Of a stretch of DNA of 64,000 bases, positions 16,379-28,212 are shown one piece after another. Made by a program: the position numbers and the translations under genes. The DNA comes from Nonomuraea thailandensis. Lineage in GTDB: Bacteria; Actinomycetota; Actinomycetes; Streptosporangiales; Streptosporangiaceae. Location: the NCBI RefSeq assembly GCF_024172165.1, contig NZ_JAMZEB010000002.1:5601501-5665500 (forward strand), in the 5' to 3' direction. Under the pieces are notes generated by a model. It made no database searches and was not told the origin of the DNA. It saw only the letters and a program-made list of their open reading frames with translations. The first letter of the stretch is position 1; each line of letters starts with the position of its first letter.

Positions 16379-16400
16379 AATATAGGCAAGCCTAACCTTC
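16379..16400 (-). promoter_or_regulatory. -10 box with DtxR/IdeR-like iron box
   Basis: Minus strand 16400-16382 reads GAAGGTTAGGCTTGCCTAT and matches the DtxR/IdeR consensus TWAGGTTAGSCTAACCTWA at 15 of 19 positions. It overlaps the -10 TATATT (16384-16379) just before the GTG of the PPOX gene. Binding of iron-loaded regulator would repress, so expression would rise under iron limitation. Confidence 0.55.
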
Positions 16401-16436
16401 GTCGTCGAGCCGGTGCGGCCCTGTGATCTGCGGCAC

Positions 16437-16483
16437 TTCAGATCCTGAAACATTGCAGATCCTGAAATTTTTCCCCTAGTCTC
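16437..16483 (+). promoter_or_regulatory. Direct-repeat operator and promoter of TetR gene
   Basis: CAGATCCTGAAA occurs twice, at 16439-16450 and 16456-16467 (17-bp period). The first copy sits in a dyad TTCAGatcCTGAA. TAGTCT (16478-16483) is a -10 box 6 nt before GTG 16490, suggesting a leaderless, autoregulated tetR. Confidence 0.6.
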
Positions 16484-16489
16484 AGCATT

Positions 16490-17104
16490 GTGACCATCGT
16501 GGACAGTGCAGAGGAGCTGGGTCGCAGGGATCGAAAGAAGCTCGAGACCCGTGCGGCGCTGGAGCACGCTGCCCTGACGCTGGTCGCCGAGCGCGGCCTG
16601 GCGGCGGTCACGGTGGAGGACATCGCGGAGGCGGTCGACGTCTCCTCCCGTACGTTCTTCAACTACTTCCCGTCCAAGGAGGACGCGCTCATCGGCTCGG
16701 GCAAGGCGTCCGCCGCCGAGCTCTGTCAGATGCTGGACGCCGTGCCCGCACGGGTGCCCGTCCTGGAGGCGCTGCGCCTGATGGCGCGGGCCGAGGCCGA
16801 GCGCGTGCAGGAGCAGCGTGAGCAGTGGCTGCTGCGGCTGAAGGTGTTCGAACAGAATCCGTCACTGCTCCCCCGGCTCGTCGCCAGCGGCAGCGAGACC
16901 GAGCGGGCCGTGATGGTCGCCGTCGCCCGGCGGGCCGGCGTCACGCCGTGCACGAGCGGATATCCCGAGCTCGCCACCGCGGCCGCCCTGGCGGCCTTCC
17001 GGGTGGCGATGCTGCGCTGGAGCGCCGCGCACGGGCGCACGTCCCTGGCCGGCCTGGTGGACGAGGGCTTCGACCAGCTCGCCGCCGGCCTGCCCAACCC
17101 GTGA
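16490..17104 (+). CDS. TetR family regulator of MFS exporter
   Basis: 204-aa TetR repressor. HTH at residues about 15-65 (TRAALEHAALTLVAERGLAAVTVEDIAEAVDVSSRTFFNYFPSKEDAL), with the TetR_C_17-like C-terminal helices. GTG 16490 follows a -10 box by 6 nt. The DHA2 exporter starts 105 bp downstream on the same strand, so the pair is a standard self-regulated efflux unit, probably via the duplicated CAGATCCTGAAA site. Confidence 0.92.
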   Translation: MTIVDSAEELGRRDRKKLETRAALEHAALTLVAERGLAAVTVEDIAEAVDVSSRTFFNYFPSKEDALIGSGKASAAELCQMLDAVPARVPVLEALRLMARAEAERVQEQREQWLLRLKVFEQNPSLLPRLVASGSETERAVMVAVARRAGVTPCTSGYPELATAAALAAFRVAMLRWSAAHGRTSLAGLVDEGFDQLAAGLPNP

Positions 17105-17209
17105 CCGTCCCGGTCGCCCGTCCCCTTCCGTAAACGTTTCCGTACTGCCGGTGTCCGCGGGAGCCCGCGCGGCGCGCGGACCCTTCCCTGCCCGAGAAAT
17201 CGAGGAAAG

Positions 17210-18790
17210 ATGACAACCACCAGCGCGCAGCCCGAGCCCGCGGCCGCGACGCCGACCTCCAGGAGAAAGGTCCTGCAGGCGCTGTCAGGGCTGATGGTGG
17301 GCATGTTCGTGTCCATCCTGGCCTCGACCGTCGTGGCCAACGCCCTGCCCCGCATCATCACCGACCTGCAGGGCTCGCAGACCGTCTACACCTGGATCGT
17401 CACCACGGAGCTGCTGGCCATGACGGCCACCGTGCCGCTCTGGGGCAAGATGGCCGACCTCTACAGCAAGAAGCTGCTGATCCAGCTCTCGCTCGGACTG
17501 TTCGTGGTCGGCTCCCTGATCGCGGGCCTGACGCCGAACGTGGAGATCCTCATCGTCAGCCGCGCCGTGCAGGGCATCGGCGCGGGCGGCATGACCGCGC
17601 TGTCCATGGTCGTGATGGCGGCCATGATCCCGCCGCGTGAGCTGGGCCGCTACTCCGGCATCTTCGGCGCCGTGTTCGGCATCGGCACCGTGGCCGGGCC
17701 GCTCATCGGCGGCGTGCTCGTGGACACCTCCTGGCTCGGCTGGCGCTGGTGCTTCCTGCTCGGCGTGCCGTTCACGATCGTGGCCATCATCCTGCTCCAG
17801 CGCACCCTCGACCTGCCGGTGGTGCGCAAGGAGGTCAAGGTCGACTACCTGGGCGCCCTGCTCATCACGGTGGGCGTCTCCACGCTGCTGATCTGGTCGT
17901 CGCTGGCGGGCAACCAGTTCGACTGGGGCTCCTGGCAGACGGCCGCGCTCGTCGGCGGCGGCGTGCTCGTCCTCGCGCTGGCCGTCTTCGTCGAGTCGCG
18001 GGCGGCCGAGCCGATCATCCCCCTCGCCATCTTCAGGAACCGCACCGTCGCCCTCGCCACCGTGGCCAGCGCCCTGGTCGGCGTGGCGATGTTCGGCGGC
18101 ACCGTGTTCCTGTCGCAGTACTTCCAGGTGGCGCTCGGCAAGTCGCCGACCGTCGCCGGCCTGATGAGCCTGCCGATGGTGTTCGGCCTGCTGATCTCCT
18201 CGACCGTGGCGGGCCAGCTCATCACCAAGACCGGCCGGTGGAAGGGCTTCCTGGTGGCCGGCGGCGTCGTCATGCTCGGCGGCATGGGCCTGCTCGGCAC
18301 CATCGACGGGCAGACCGGCACCGTGCTGCTCGGCGTCTACATGGCGGTGCTCGGCATCGGCGTCGGCATGCTCATGCAGAACCTGGTGCTCGCCGCCCAG
18401 AACGACGTGCCCGCCCAGGACCTGGGCTCCACCACCTCGGTGCTGACCTTCTTCCGCAGCATGGGCGGCACGATCGGCGTCAGCGCCCTGGGCGCCGTGC
18501 TGGCCAACCGCGTCACCACGCTCCTGACGGAGAAGCTCGGCCCGATGGCCGCCGCCGGCGGCGGGGGCGGCGACGCCCACGCCGTGCCCGACATCTCCGA
18601 GCTGCCCGCTCCCGTCGTGCGCGTCATCCAGGACGTGTACGCCACCGCCACGGCCGAGCTGTTCCTCATCGGCGTGCCGCTGACCGCGCTGGCGCTGGTG
18701 GCGGTGCTGTTCATCAAGGAGAAGCCGCTCGCCACGCTGTCGGGCGAGGAGCGGCTGGCCCGCGAGCGCGCCGCGTCCGCCGGCCACTGA
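17210..18790 (+). CDS. DHA2-family MFS multidrug exporter
   Basis: 526-aa, 14-helix drug:H+ antiporter. TM1 ASTVVANALPRIITDLQGSQTVYTWIVTTELLAMTATVPLWGKMADLYSKK carries the family motifs D1 and A; motif C is seen as GAVFGIGTVAGPLIGG. Ribosome binding site GAGGAAAG directly before ATG 17210. A Gly-rich loop (AAAGGGGGDAHA) precedes the last helix. An AAACGTTT dyad (17132-17139) lies in the 105-bp gap after tetR. Regulated by the upstream TetR (inference). Confidence 0.94.
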   Translation: MTTTSAQPEPAAATPTSRRKVLQALSGLMVGMFVSILASTVVANALPRIITDLQGSQTVYTWIVTTELLAMTATVPLWGKMADLYSKKLLIQLSLGLFVVGSLIAGLTPNVEILIVSRAVQGIGAGGMTALSMVVMAAMIPPRELGRYSGIFGAVFGIGTVAGPLIGGVLVDTSWLGWRWCFLLGVPFTIVAIILLQRTLDLPVVRKEVKVDYLGALLITVGVSTLLIWSSLAGNQFDWGSWQTAALVGGGVLVLALAVFVESRAAEPIIPLAIFRNRTVALATVASALVGVAMFGGTVFLSQYFQVALGKSPTVAGLMSLPMVFGLLISSTVAGQLITKTGRWKGFLVAGGVVMLGGMGLLGTIDGQTGTVLLGVYMAVLGIGVGMLMQNLVLAAQNDVPAQDLGSTTSVLTFFRSMGGTIGVSALGAVLANRVTTLLTEKLGPMAAAGGGGGDAHAVPDISELPAPVVRVIQDVYATATAELFLIGVPLTALALVAVLFIKEKPLATLSGEERLARERAASAGH

Positions 18791-18873
18791 GCCGGACCGG
18801 GGCGGGCACCTCGGCCCGCTCCACGGCCGGCCGCCGACCGCCACGGGGGCGGGGTGACGGCGCGCCGGCCGGC

Positions 18874-18961
18874 CGTGCGGATCCCGATGCGGGGTCCGCA
18901 CGCGTCGCCGCGGCCTCCGTGCAGGTCCCGATGCGGGATCCGCACGCGTCGCCTCGGCCTC
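18874..18961. repeat. Two 44-bp tandem repeats, each a hairpin
   Basis: Units 18874-18917 and 18918-18961 are near-identical and a partial third copy (CGTGCGG) follows. Each contains an inverted pair such as TGCGGATCCC / GGGGTCCGCA around GATGC, giving about a 10-bp stem with one wobble. They lie between the convergent exporter and ABC genes, so they may act as tandem bidirectional terminators; no T-run follows, as is common in high-GC actinobacteria. Confidence 0.75.
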
Positions 18962-18982
18962 CGTGCGGTGCTCCCGTACCTG

Positions 18983-19663
18983 TCAGGCGGCCGCGGGGGT
19001 CTGCTGCCAGTCGCGGACGTTGCCGTCCGCCCAGCGGTGCAGCAGCTCCGCGTCGTGGCTGATCGCCAGCACCCCCGCCCCCGTACGCTCCCGGTACGCC
19101 TCGATCCGCCCCACCAGGTGGGCCTGCGTCGAGGCGTCCAGCATCGTGGTCATCTCGTCGCAGATCAGGTAGCGGGGCTCCAGGGTCAGTGCCCGCGCCA
19201 CGCAGGCCCGCTGGAGCTGCCCGTCCGACACCTCGTGCGGGCGGCGGCCGAACAGCTCGGGGGTCAGCCCCAGCTCCTCCGCCAGCTCGTGCGCCCGGTC
19301 CAGGGGCCGCCTGGCCGCGCGCAGCGGCTCGGCGACCACGTCGAAGAGGGTGAAGCGGGGGTCGACGGCGAGGCGGGGCTGCTGGAAGATCAGGCCGATC
19401 GCGGTGCGCTGCGGCGCCCGGTGCCGCCAGCCCGTCACCGGGCGGCCGTCCAGGGTGATCGTGCCCGCCGCCGGTTTCAGGAGCAGGGCCAGCACGCGGG
19501 CCAGCGTCGACTTGCCGCATCCGCTGGGGCCCGCCAGGCCGAGCACCTCACCTGGGCGCACCGACAGGCAGGCGCGGTCGAGCACCCGGTGGCGGCCGAA
19601 GGAGACGGTGATCCCGTCGGCTTCCAGACCGCCGCCGGCTTGGAGCACGGTGGTTTCAGGCAT
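18983..19663 (-). CDS. nikE: NikE/DppF-type ABC ATPase
   Basis: 226-aa ATPase, last gene of a five-gene importer operon. Walker A GPSGCGKST, Q-loop IFQQPRLAVDPRFTL, signature VSDGQLQRACVARAL, Walker B YLICDEMTTMLDAS, H-loop AISHDAE. The second Walker B-adjacent residue and signature (VSDGQ rather than LSGGQ) are the variant common in NikE/DppF subunits. Shorter than DppF because it lacks the C-terminal oligopeptide-binding extension. Overlaps nikD by 8 nt. Assignment to nickel rests on the operon's promoter site. Confidence 0.8.
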   Translation of the reverse strand: MPETTVLQAGGGLEADGITVSFGRHRVLDRACLSVRPGEVLGLAGPSGCGKSTLARVLALLLKPAAGTITLDGRPVTGWRHRAPQRTAIGLIFQQPRLAVDPRFTLFDVVAEPLRAARRPLDRAHELAEELGLTPELFGRRPHEVSDGQLQRACVARALTLEPRYLICDEMTTMLDASTQAHLVGRIEAYRERTGAGVLAISHDAELLHRWADGNVRDWQQTPAAA

Positions 19664-20594
19664 GGTGGCAGGCCACCCTCTTCCCGTTCATGAGCGGCTG
19701 GTCCTCGCACGCGGCGGTCGCCAGGGGACAGCGGGGCAGGAAGGCGCAGCCGTCCGGGAGGCGGGTGAGCTCCGGTGGCCGGCCGGGGACGGGGACGAAG
19801 CGGCGCGAGGGGAGCGCGTCCAGCAGGCCCCGCGCGTACGGGTGGAGCGGGCCGGAGAAGAACGGCCCCGCCTGCGACAGCTCGACGATGCGGCTGGCGT
19901 ACATGACGGCGATCTCGTCGGCCACGCGCTCGGCGGCGCGCAGGTCGTGCGTGATGACCAGCACCGCGCGGCCCTCGTCGCACAGGCGGCGCAGCTCGGC
20001 CATGGTGGCGTCCACGAGCGGACGGTCCAGCCCCGTGGTGGGCTCGTCGGCGACGATGAGCGGCGGGTCGCCGGCCAGGGCGAGCGCGTTGGCGACGCGC
20101 TGCGCCATGCCGCCCGAGAGCTGGTGCGGGTAGCGGTCCAGGTCCTCGGGCCGCAGTCCGGCGCGGCGGGCGAGGAGGTCCGGCGTCTCGGTGCGGCCGA
20201 GCTCCCGCAGCGTCTCGGCGAGCTGGGCGCGGGCGGTGCGGACCGGGGTGAGGTGGGCGGCCGGGCTCTGCGGGATGAGCCCGACGAGCCGGCCCCGCAC
20301 CTGCCGCGCCAGGACCTTCTCCGGCGCCGCGACGAGATCCAGCGAGCCGCCCGCCGGCTCGGAGGCGGGGTCGAGGGCGTCGTCCTGGTCCAGCCAGGCG
20401 TGGCCGGTGACGGTGGCGTTGCCGGGCAGGAGTCCGAGCAGGGCGTGGGCCATCACCGACTTGCCGCACCCCGACTCCCCCACCAGCGCCAGGCACCGCC
20501 CCTCCCGCAGCTCGAACCGGGCGTCCGTGACGGCGTGCACCTCCGCGCCGGGAAGGTGGAAGCGTACCGACAGGCCGTCCACGCGCAGCTTCAC
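19656..20594 (-). CDS. nikD: NikD/DppD-type ABC ATPase
   Basis: 312-aa ATPase with the C-terminal oligopeptide/dipeptide transporter extension. Walker A GESGCGKSV, Q-loop LIPQSPAAHLTPVRT, signature LSGGMAQRVANAL, Walker B LIVADEPTTGLDR, H-loop VITHDLR; the tail GCAFLPRCPLATAACEDQPL carries the oligopeptide/nickel transporter C-terminal motif with its Cys pair. GTG 20594 overlaps the upstream permease stop (GTGA), which decides the start. Confidence 0.83.
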   Translation of the reverse strand: MKLRVDGLSVRFHLPGAEVHAVTDARFELREGRCLALVGESGCGKSVMAHALLGLLPGNATVTGHAWLDQDDALDPASEPAGGSLDLVAAPEKVLARQVRGRLVGLIPQSPAAHLTPVRTARAQLAETLRELGRTETPDLLARRAGLRPEDLDRYPHQLSGGMAQRVANALALAGDPPLIVADEPTTGLDRPLVDATMAELRRLCDEGRAVLVITHDLRAAERVADEIAVMYASRIVELSQAGPFFSGPLHPYARGLLDALPSRRFVPVPGRPPELTRLPDGCAFLPRCPLATAACEDQPLMNGKRVACHHA

Positions 20595-21502
20595 AGGTCG
20601 AGCTCCGATCTCCACCGCGGGTCGGCGCGGTCGCGTACGTGCTGGGCCAGCGACGACACCGCCAGCGTCGGCACCAGGATGAGCAGCCCGGGGAAGAGGC
20701 TGGACCACCAGTCGCCCGCCAGCAGCGACCGCTGCCCGTCGTTGATCATGTTTCCGAGCGAGGCCAGGTGTGGCGGCAGCCCGAGGCCGAGGAAGCTGAG
20801 CGCGGTCTCGTGCCAGATCGCGTGCGGGATCATCAGCACGGTCGCCAGCAGCAGCTGCGGCGCCAGGTTGGGCAGGAAGTGGCGGACGACGACGCGCAGC
20901 CGGCCGGAGCCGCCGGAGATGGCCGCGTCCACGAACGGCCGCCCGCGCAGCGACAGCACCTCCGAGCGGACGATCCGGGCGGCGGTCGTCCAGTGGGTGA
21001 CGGCCACGGACACGACCACGGCGGTGGCGCTGGGCGCGAACAGGGCCACGATGAAGATCCCGAACAGCAGGTGGGGCAGCGAGTTGAACCCGTCCACGAC
21101 CCGCATCAGCAGGCGGTCGGCGAGCCCGCCCGCGGCGCCGGCGGCGAGCCCGACCAGCCCGCCGACGAACACGCTGACCACCGCCGCCGCCAGGCCGACC
21201 AGCATCGAGACGCGCAGGCCGTAGATGGAGCGGAGCAGCACGTCCCGCCCGACCTCGTCGGTCCCGAAGGGGTGCGCGGGAGACGGCGGCAGGCCGGCCG
21301 AGCGCAGGTCCACGAGCTGCTGGTCGAGCCCCGCGCCGAGCGGCACCAGCACCACGGCCAGGACCAGCACGGACAGGACCAGCACGGCCAGGACCGGCAC
21401 GGCCGGCGTGCCGAGCGCGAGGCGGCGCCGCCGGACGGGCCGCCGGGCCCCGCCGGTGCCGGCCGGGCGCCGTCCTGGCCTTCCCGTCCGAGTGGCGCCC
21501 AT
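20591..21502 (-). CDS. nikC: NikC/DppC-type ABC permease
   Basis: 303-aa inner-membrane permease. Arg-rich N-terminus then a helix (VPVLAVLVLSVLVLAVVLVPLG), periplasmic segment HPFGTDEVGRDVLLRSIYGLRVSM (classic DppC 'GTDxxGRDxxSRxxxGaR'), five further helices, and the EAA loop ETALSFLGLGLPPHLASLGNMI. ATG 21502 shares one base with the stop of nikB (TGATG). Confidence 0.85.
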   Translation of the reverse strand: MGATRTGRPGRRPAGTGGARRPVRRRRLALGTPAVPVLAVLVLSVLVLAVVLVPLGAGLDQQLVDLRSAGLPPSPAHPFGTDEVGRDVLLRSIYGLRVSMLVGLAAAVVSVFVGGLVGLAAGAAGGLADRLLMRVVDGFNSLPHLLFGIFIVALFAPSATAVVVSVAVTHWTTAARIVRSEVLSLRGRPFVDAAISGGSGRLRVVVRHFLPNLAPQLLLATVLMIPHAIWHETALSFLGLGLPPHLASLGNMINDGQRSLLAGDWWSSLFPGLLILVPTLAVSSLAQHVRDRADPRWRSELDL

Positions 21503-22479
21503 CAGCTCACCCCGAGCACGCGCACGCGCGGGTCGGCCACCGTGTACGCCAGGTCGGCCAGCAGATTCCCGGCCACCACGGCGAGCGTGGCCAGCAGGGT
21601 CAGCGCGGCCAGCAGCGGGAAGTCCACCGCCAGGGCCGCCTTGATCGTCGTCCCGGCGACCCCCGGCCAGGAGAACACGGACTCCACCAGGATCGCCCCG
21701 GTGACCAGCTCGGGCACACGCGCTCCCATGATCGTGATGAACGGCAGCAGCGCCGACCGCAGCGCGTGCCGTACCAGGACGGTGCGACCGCGCAGCCCGC
21801 GCGCCCGCGCCCCGGTGACGAAGTCCTCGCGCAGCACGCCGATGACCGACTCGCGCACGAACAGCAGCAGCCACGACGACTGCGAGAACGCCAGCACCCC
21901 GACCGGCAGCACCAGGTGCCGTGCCAGGTCGGGCAGCGTGACGGCGGTGGCGGCGGCGTCGGTGAGCCCGCCGGCGGGCAGCCAGCCGAGCGTCACGGAG
22001 AACACCCAGATCGCCAGCAGACCCACCCAGAACACCGGCGCGGCCTCGTTGGTGAAGGCCGTGCCGGTGACGAGCCGGTCGAGCCAGGAGTCGCGCCGCC
22101 AGGCGGCCAGCGTGCCGACGGCCAGCCCGGCGACGAGCATGACGACGAGCGCGCAGCCGACGACCAGCAGCGTCCAGCCGAGCCGTTCGCCGATCACCTG
22201 GGCGACGGGCAGCCGCAGCGAGCGGGACTCGCCGAGGTCGCCGGTGAGCAGGTTGCCGAGCCAGGTCGTGTACTGCTCCAGGAGGGGCCGGTCCAGCCCC
22301 CAGTTCGCCCGGATCTCCGCCATGATCCGCGGGTCGGTGACCATGGCCCGCTCCCCCAGGTACTGCCGTACGGGATCGAACGGGGACGCCTTGGCCAGCG
22401 CGAACATCCCGAACGTCACGGCCAGCAGCAGCGGCACGGCGAACGCCAGCCGCCACAGCACGATCCGCGCCCAGATCAC
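21502..22479 (-). CDS. nikB: NikB/DppB-type ABC permease
   Basis: 325-aa permease of the dipeptide/nickel class with six helices. N-terminal RLAFAVPLLLAVTFGMFAL, then DPVRQYLGERAMVTDPRIMAEIRANWGLDRPL (the 'DP...lr..lGLD.P' DppB signature) and the cytoplasmic loop TGARARGLRGRTVLVRHALRSALLPFIT. GTG 22479 overlaps nikA's stop by 4 nt (GTGA). Confidence 0.85.
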   Translation of the reverse strand: MIWARIVLWRLAFAVPLLLAVTFGMFALAKASPFDPVRQYLGERAMVTDPRIMAEIRANWGLDRPLLEQYTTWLGNLLTGDLGESRSLRLPVAQVIGERLGWTLLVVGCALVVMLVAGLAVGTLAAWRRDSWLDRLVTGTAFTNEAAPVFWVGLLAIWVFSVTLGWLPAGGLTDAAATAVTLPDLARHLVLPVGVLAFSQSSWLLLFVRESVIGVLREDFVTGARARGLRGRTVLVRHALRSALLPFITIMGARVPELVTGAILVESVFSWPGVAGTTIKAALAVDFPLLAALTLLATLAVVAGNLLADLAYTVADPRVRVLGVS

Positions 22480-24017
22480 GGGGCGGGCTTCCAGTTCACG
22501 ACGGTGCCGAGCAGGCCGCCGGTGGCGTGCTCGTGGGCCTCGACGCCGGGGGTGAGGCCGCTCCAGCTCCCGCGTACGACGTAGGTGTGCTTGAGGTAGA
22601 CCAGGTACAGCCAGACGGCGTCGTCGCTGATGCGCCGCTGCACCTCGTCGTAGACCTTCTTGCGCGCGGCGGCGTCGGCGGTGCGGCGGCCCCGCTCCAG
22701 CAGCCGGTCCACCTCGGGGCTCCTGTAGTGGCCGGGGTTGAAGTAGCCCTGGCCGGCGTAGGAGGAGTGGAACAGCTCGTAGTTGGTGTAGTCGGGGTCG
22801 TACGGGCTGCCCCAGCCCATGATCAGCGCGTCCCGCGACATGCGCTGGTCGATGGCGTCCCAGTCGAGCCCGGCGAGCCGCACGTCGATGCCGATCCGCT
22901 TGGCGTCGGAGGCCACGGCCAGCGCCAGCTCCTTGCGCAGCGAGTCGCCCGCCGGGTACATGAGCGTGAACCTGGCGGCGGTGCCGTCCTTGACCCTGGT
23001 GCCGTCGGCGCCGGCCTTCCAGCCGGCCTCCTCCAAGACGGCGGTGGCCCTGGCCCGGTCGGGGGCGGCGGAGCCGGTGACGGCGGGGTTGTGCCAGGAG
23101 GTGCCGGGCGCGATCGGCCCGAAGGCGGGCTCGCCCGCGCCGGCCAGGATCGCCGAGACCATGGCGCCCCGGTCCACGGCCAGGCCGAGCGCCCTGCGGA
23201 TGGCCAGGTCGCCGGTGACGGGCCGCTCCAGCGGGAACATGACGCCCCGGTAGTCGGCGCTGGGCACCTCGTGGACGGTGACGCCCTGCTGGTTCCTGAA
23301 CCGGGCCACGGCCTTGGGCGGCAGCTCGGTGGCGGTGAACTCGCCGGCCGCCATCCTGGTGGCGCGGGCGTTGTCGTCGGCGGTGTAGGCGAGGACGAGG
23401 CTCCCGATCGCGGGCCTGCCGCCCCAGTAGCGCTCGTTGGCCCTGAGGATGATCTTGTCGCCCTTGGCCCAGGAGACGAAGGTGTACGGCCCCGTCCCGA
23501 CTGGATCTGCCGATATATCCGACTTGTCGGGGATGATGCCGAGGGTGGCGCGCTGCAGGATGGGCGCGTACGGATGCCTGAGCCGGAAGACGACCGTGCG
23601 CGCGTCGGGCGACTCCACCTTCTCGATGGCCGCGTAGTCGCCCCTGATCGGCGAGTTGTTGCCCGGATCGAGCACCTGCTCGTAGGTGTAGACGACGTCG
23701 GCGCCGGTCAGCGGCCTGCCGTCGTGGAACGTGACGCCCTGCCGCAGCCTGAACGTGACCTCCTCACCCTCGACCTCGGGCAGCGACTCCGCGAGCGCGG
23801 GCTGGAGCTTCAGATCGGGGGTGCGCCGGACGAGGCCGTCGTACATCAGCGAGCCGCCGTCCGCCGAGTAGCCGAGCACCGGGCTGAGCGAGTCGGGCTC
23901 CGAGCCCAGGCCCAGCACCGCGGTGTCCCGCACGGCGACGGACGGCCCCTCCGAGGGAGCCGAACACGCGCTCAGCAACAGGACGATTGCCCCGAACAGG
24001 GCCGATCTTCGCCTCAT
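22476..24017 (-). CDS. nikA: Nickel/peptide-type solute-binding lipoprotein (SBP family 5)
   Basis: 513-aa extracytoplasmic binding protein. Lipoprotein signal MRRRSALFGAIVLLLSACS with lipobox LSAC; family-5 signatures GVTFHDGRPLTGADVVYTYE and PVGTGPYTFVSW. Family 5 includes NikA, DppA and OppA; the sequence alone does not settle the ligand. The promoter carries a Nur-like site, and the A-B-C-D-E order equals the Nur-controlled nikABCDE of Streptomyces, so Ni (perhaps as a chelate) is the best guess. ATG 24017 lies 7 nt after a -10 box with no Shine-Dalgarno sequence: leaderless. Confidence 0.82.
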   Translation of the reverse strand: MRRRSALFGAIVLLLSACSAPSEGPSVAVRDTAVLGLGSEPDSLSPVLGYSADGGSLMYDGLVRRTPDLKLQPALAESLPEVEGEEVTFRLRQGVTFHDGRPLTGADVVYTYEQVLDPGNNSPIRGDYAAIEKVESPDARTVVFRLRHPYAPILQRATLGIIPDKSDISADPVGTGPYTFVSWAKGDKIILRANERYWGGRPAIGSLVLAYTADDNARATRMAAGEFTATELPPKAVARFRNQQGVTVHEVPSADYRGVMFPLERPVTGDLAIRRALGLAVDRGAMVSAILAGAGEPAFGPIAPGTSWHNPAVTGSAAPDRARATAVLEEAGWKAGADGTRVKDGTAARFTLMYPAGDSLRKELALAVASDAKRIGIDVRLAGLDWDAIDQRMSRDALIMGWGSPYDPDYTNYELFHSSYAGQGYFNPGHYRSPEVDRLLERGRRTADAAARKKVYDEVQRRISDDAVWLYLVYLKHTYVVRGSWSGLTPGVEAHEHATGGLLGTVVNWKPAP

Positions 24018-24024
24018 GGAGGCG

Positions 24025-24067
24025 ACATTAAAGCGATGAACTCGCTATTGCAAGAAGGTCGCAATAG
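24025..24067 (-). promoter_or_regulatory. nikA promoter with Nur-type nickel box
   Basis: Minus strand: -35 TTGCAA, 17-bp spacer, -10 TAATGT (24030-24025), then 7 nt to ATG 24017. TTGCAA-N5-TCGCAA on the plus strand (24048-24064) fits the Nur consensus tTGCaa-N5-ttGCAA, and the wider dyad is CTATTGC/GCAATAG (24045-24067). The box covers the -35, the right place for repression by Ni-bound Nur. Confidence 0.7.
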
Positions 24068-24239
24068 AGCACTATGTGTGAGTAGACCGATCCGCTTCCG
24101 TCCCACCCGAAATTGTGCTCACCCCGCGTACACGTCCTGTGATAGATAGATGACAACCTGGGGTTAGCCCGCACCGCGGGCAGATCCGGCTAATGTCTCC
24201 GCTACCTGAGGAAGCCCGGGCGAGTACGGAGGACCGGTC

Positions 24240-28190
<3,951 letters not shown>

Positions 28191-28212
28191 CGACCTCGCG
28201 AGGAGCGGCGAC

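Noticed and set aside
17132..17139. AAACGTTT as a LacI operator for the MFS gene at 17.2 kb
   Set aside because: Only 8 bp symmetric with no extended dyad; the duplicated site before tetR is a better candidate.
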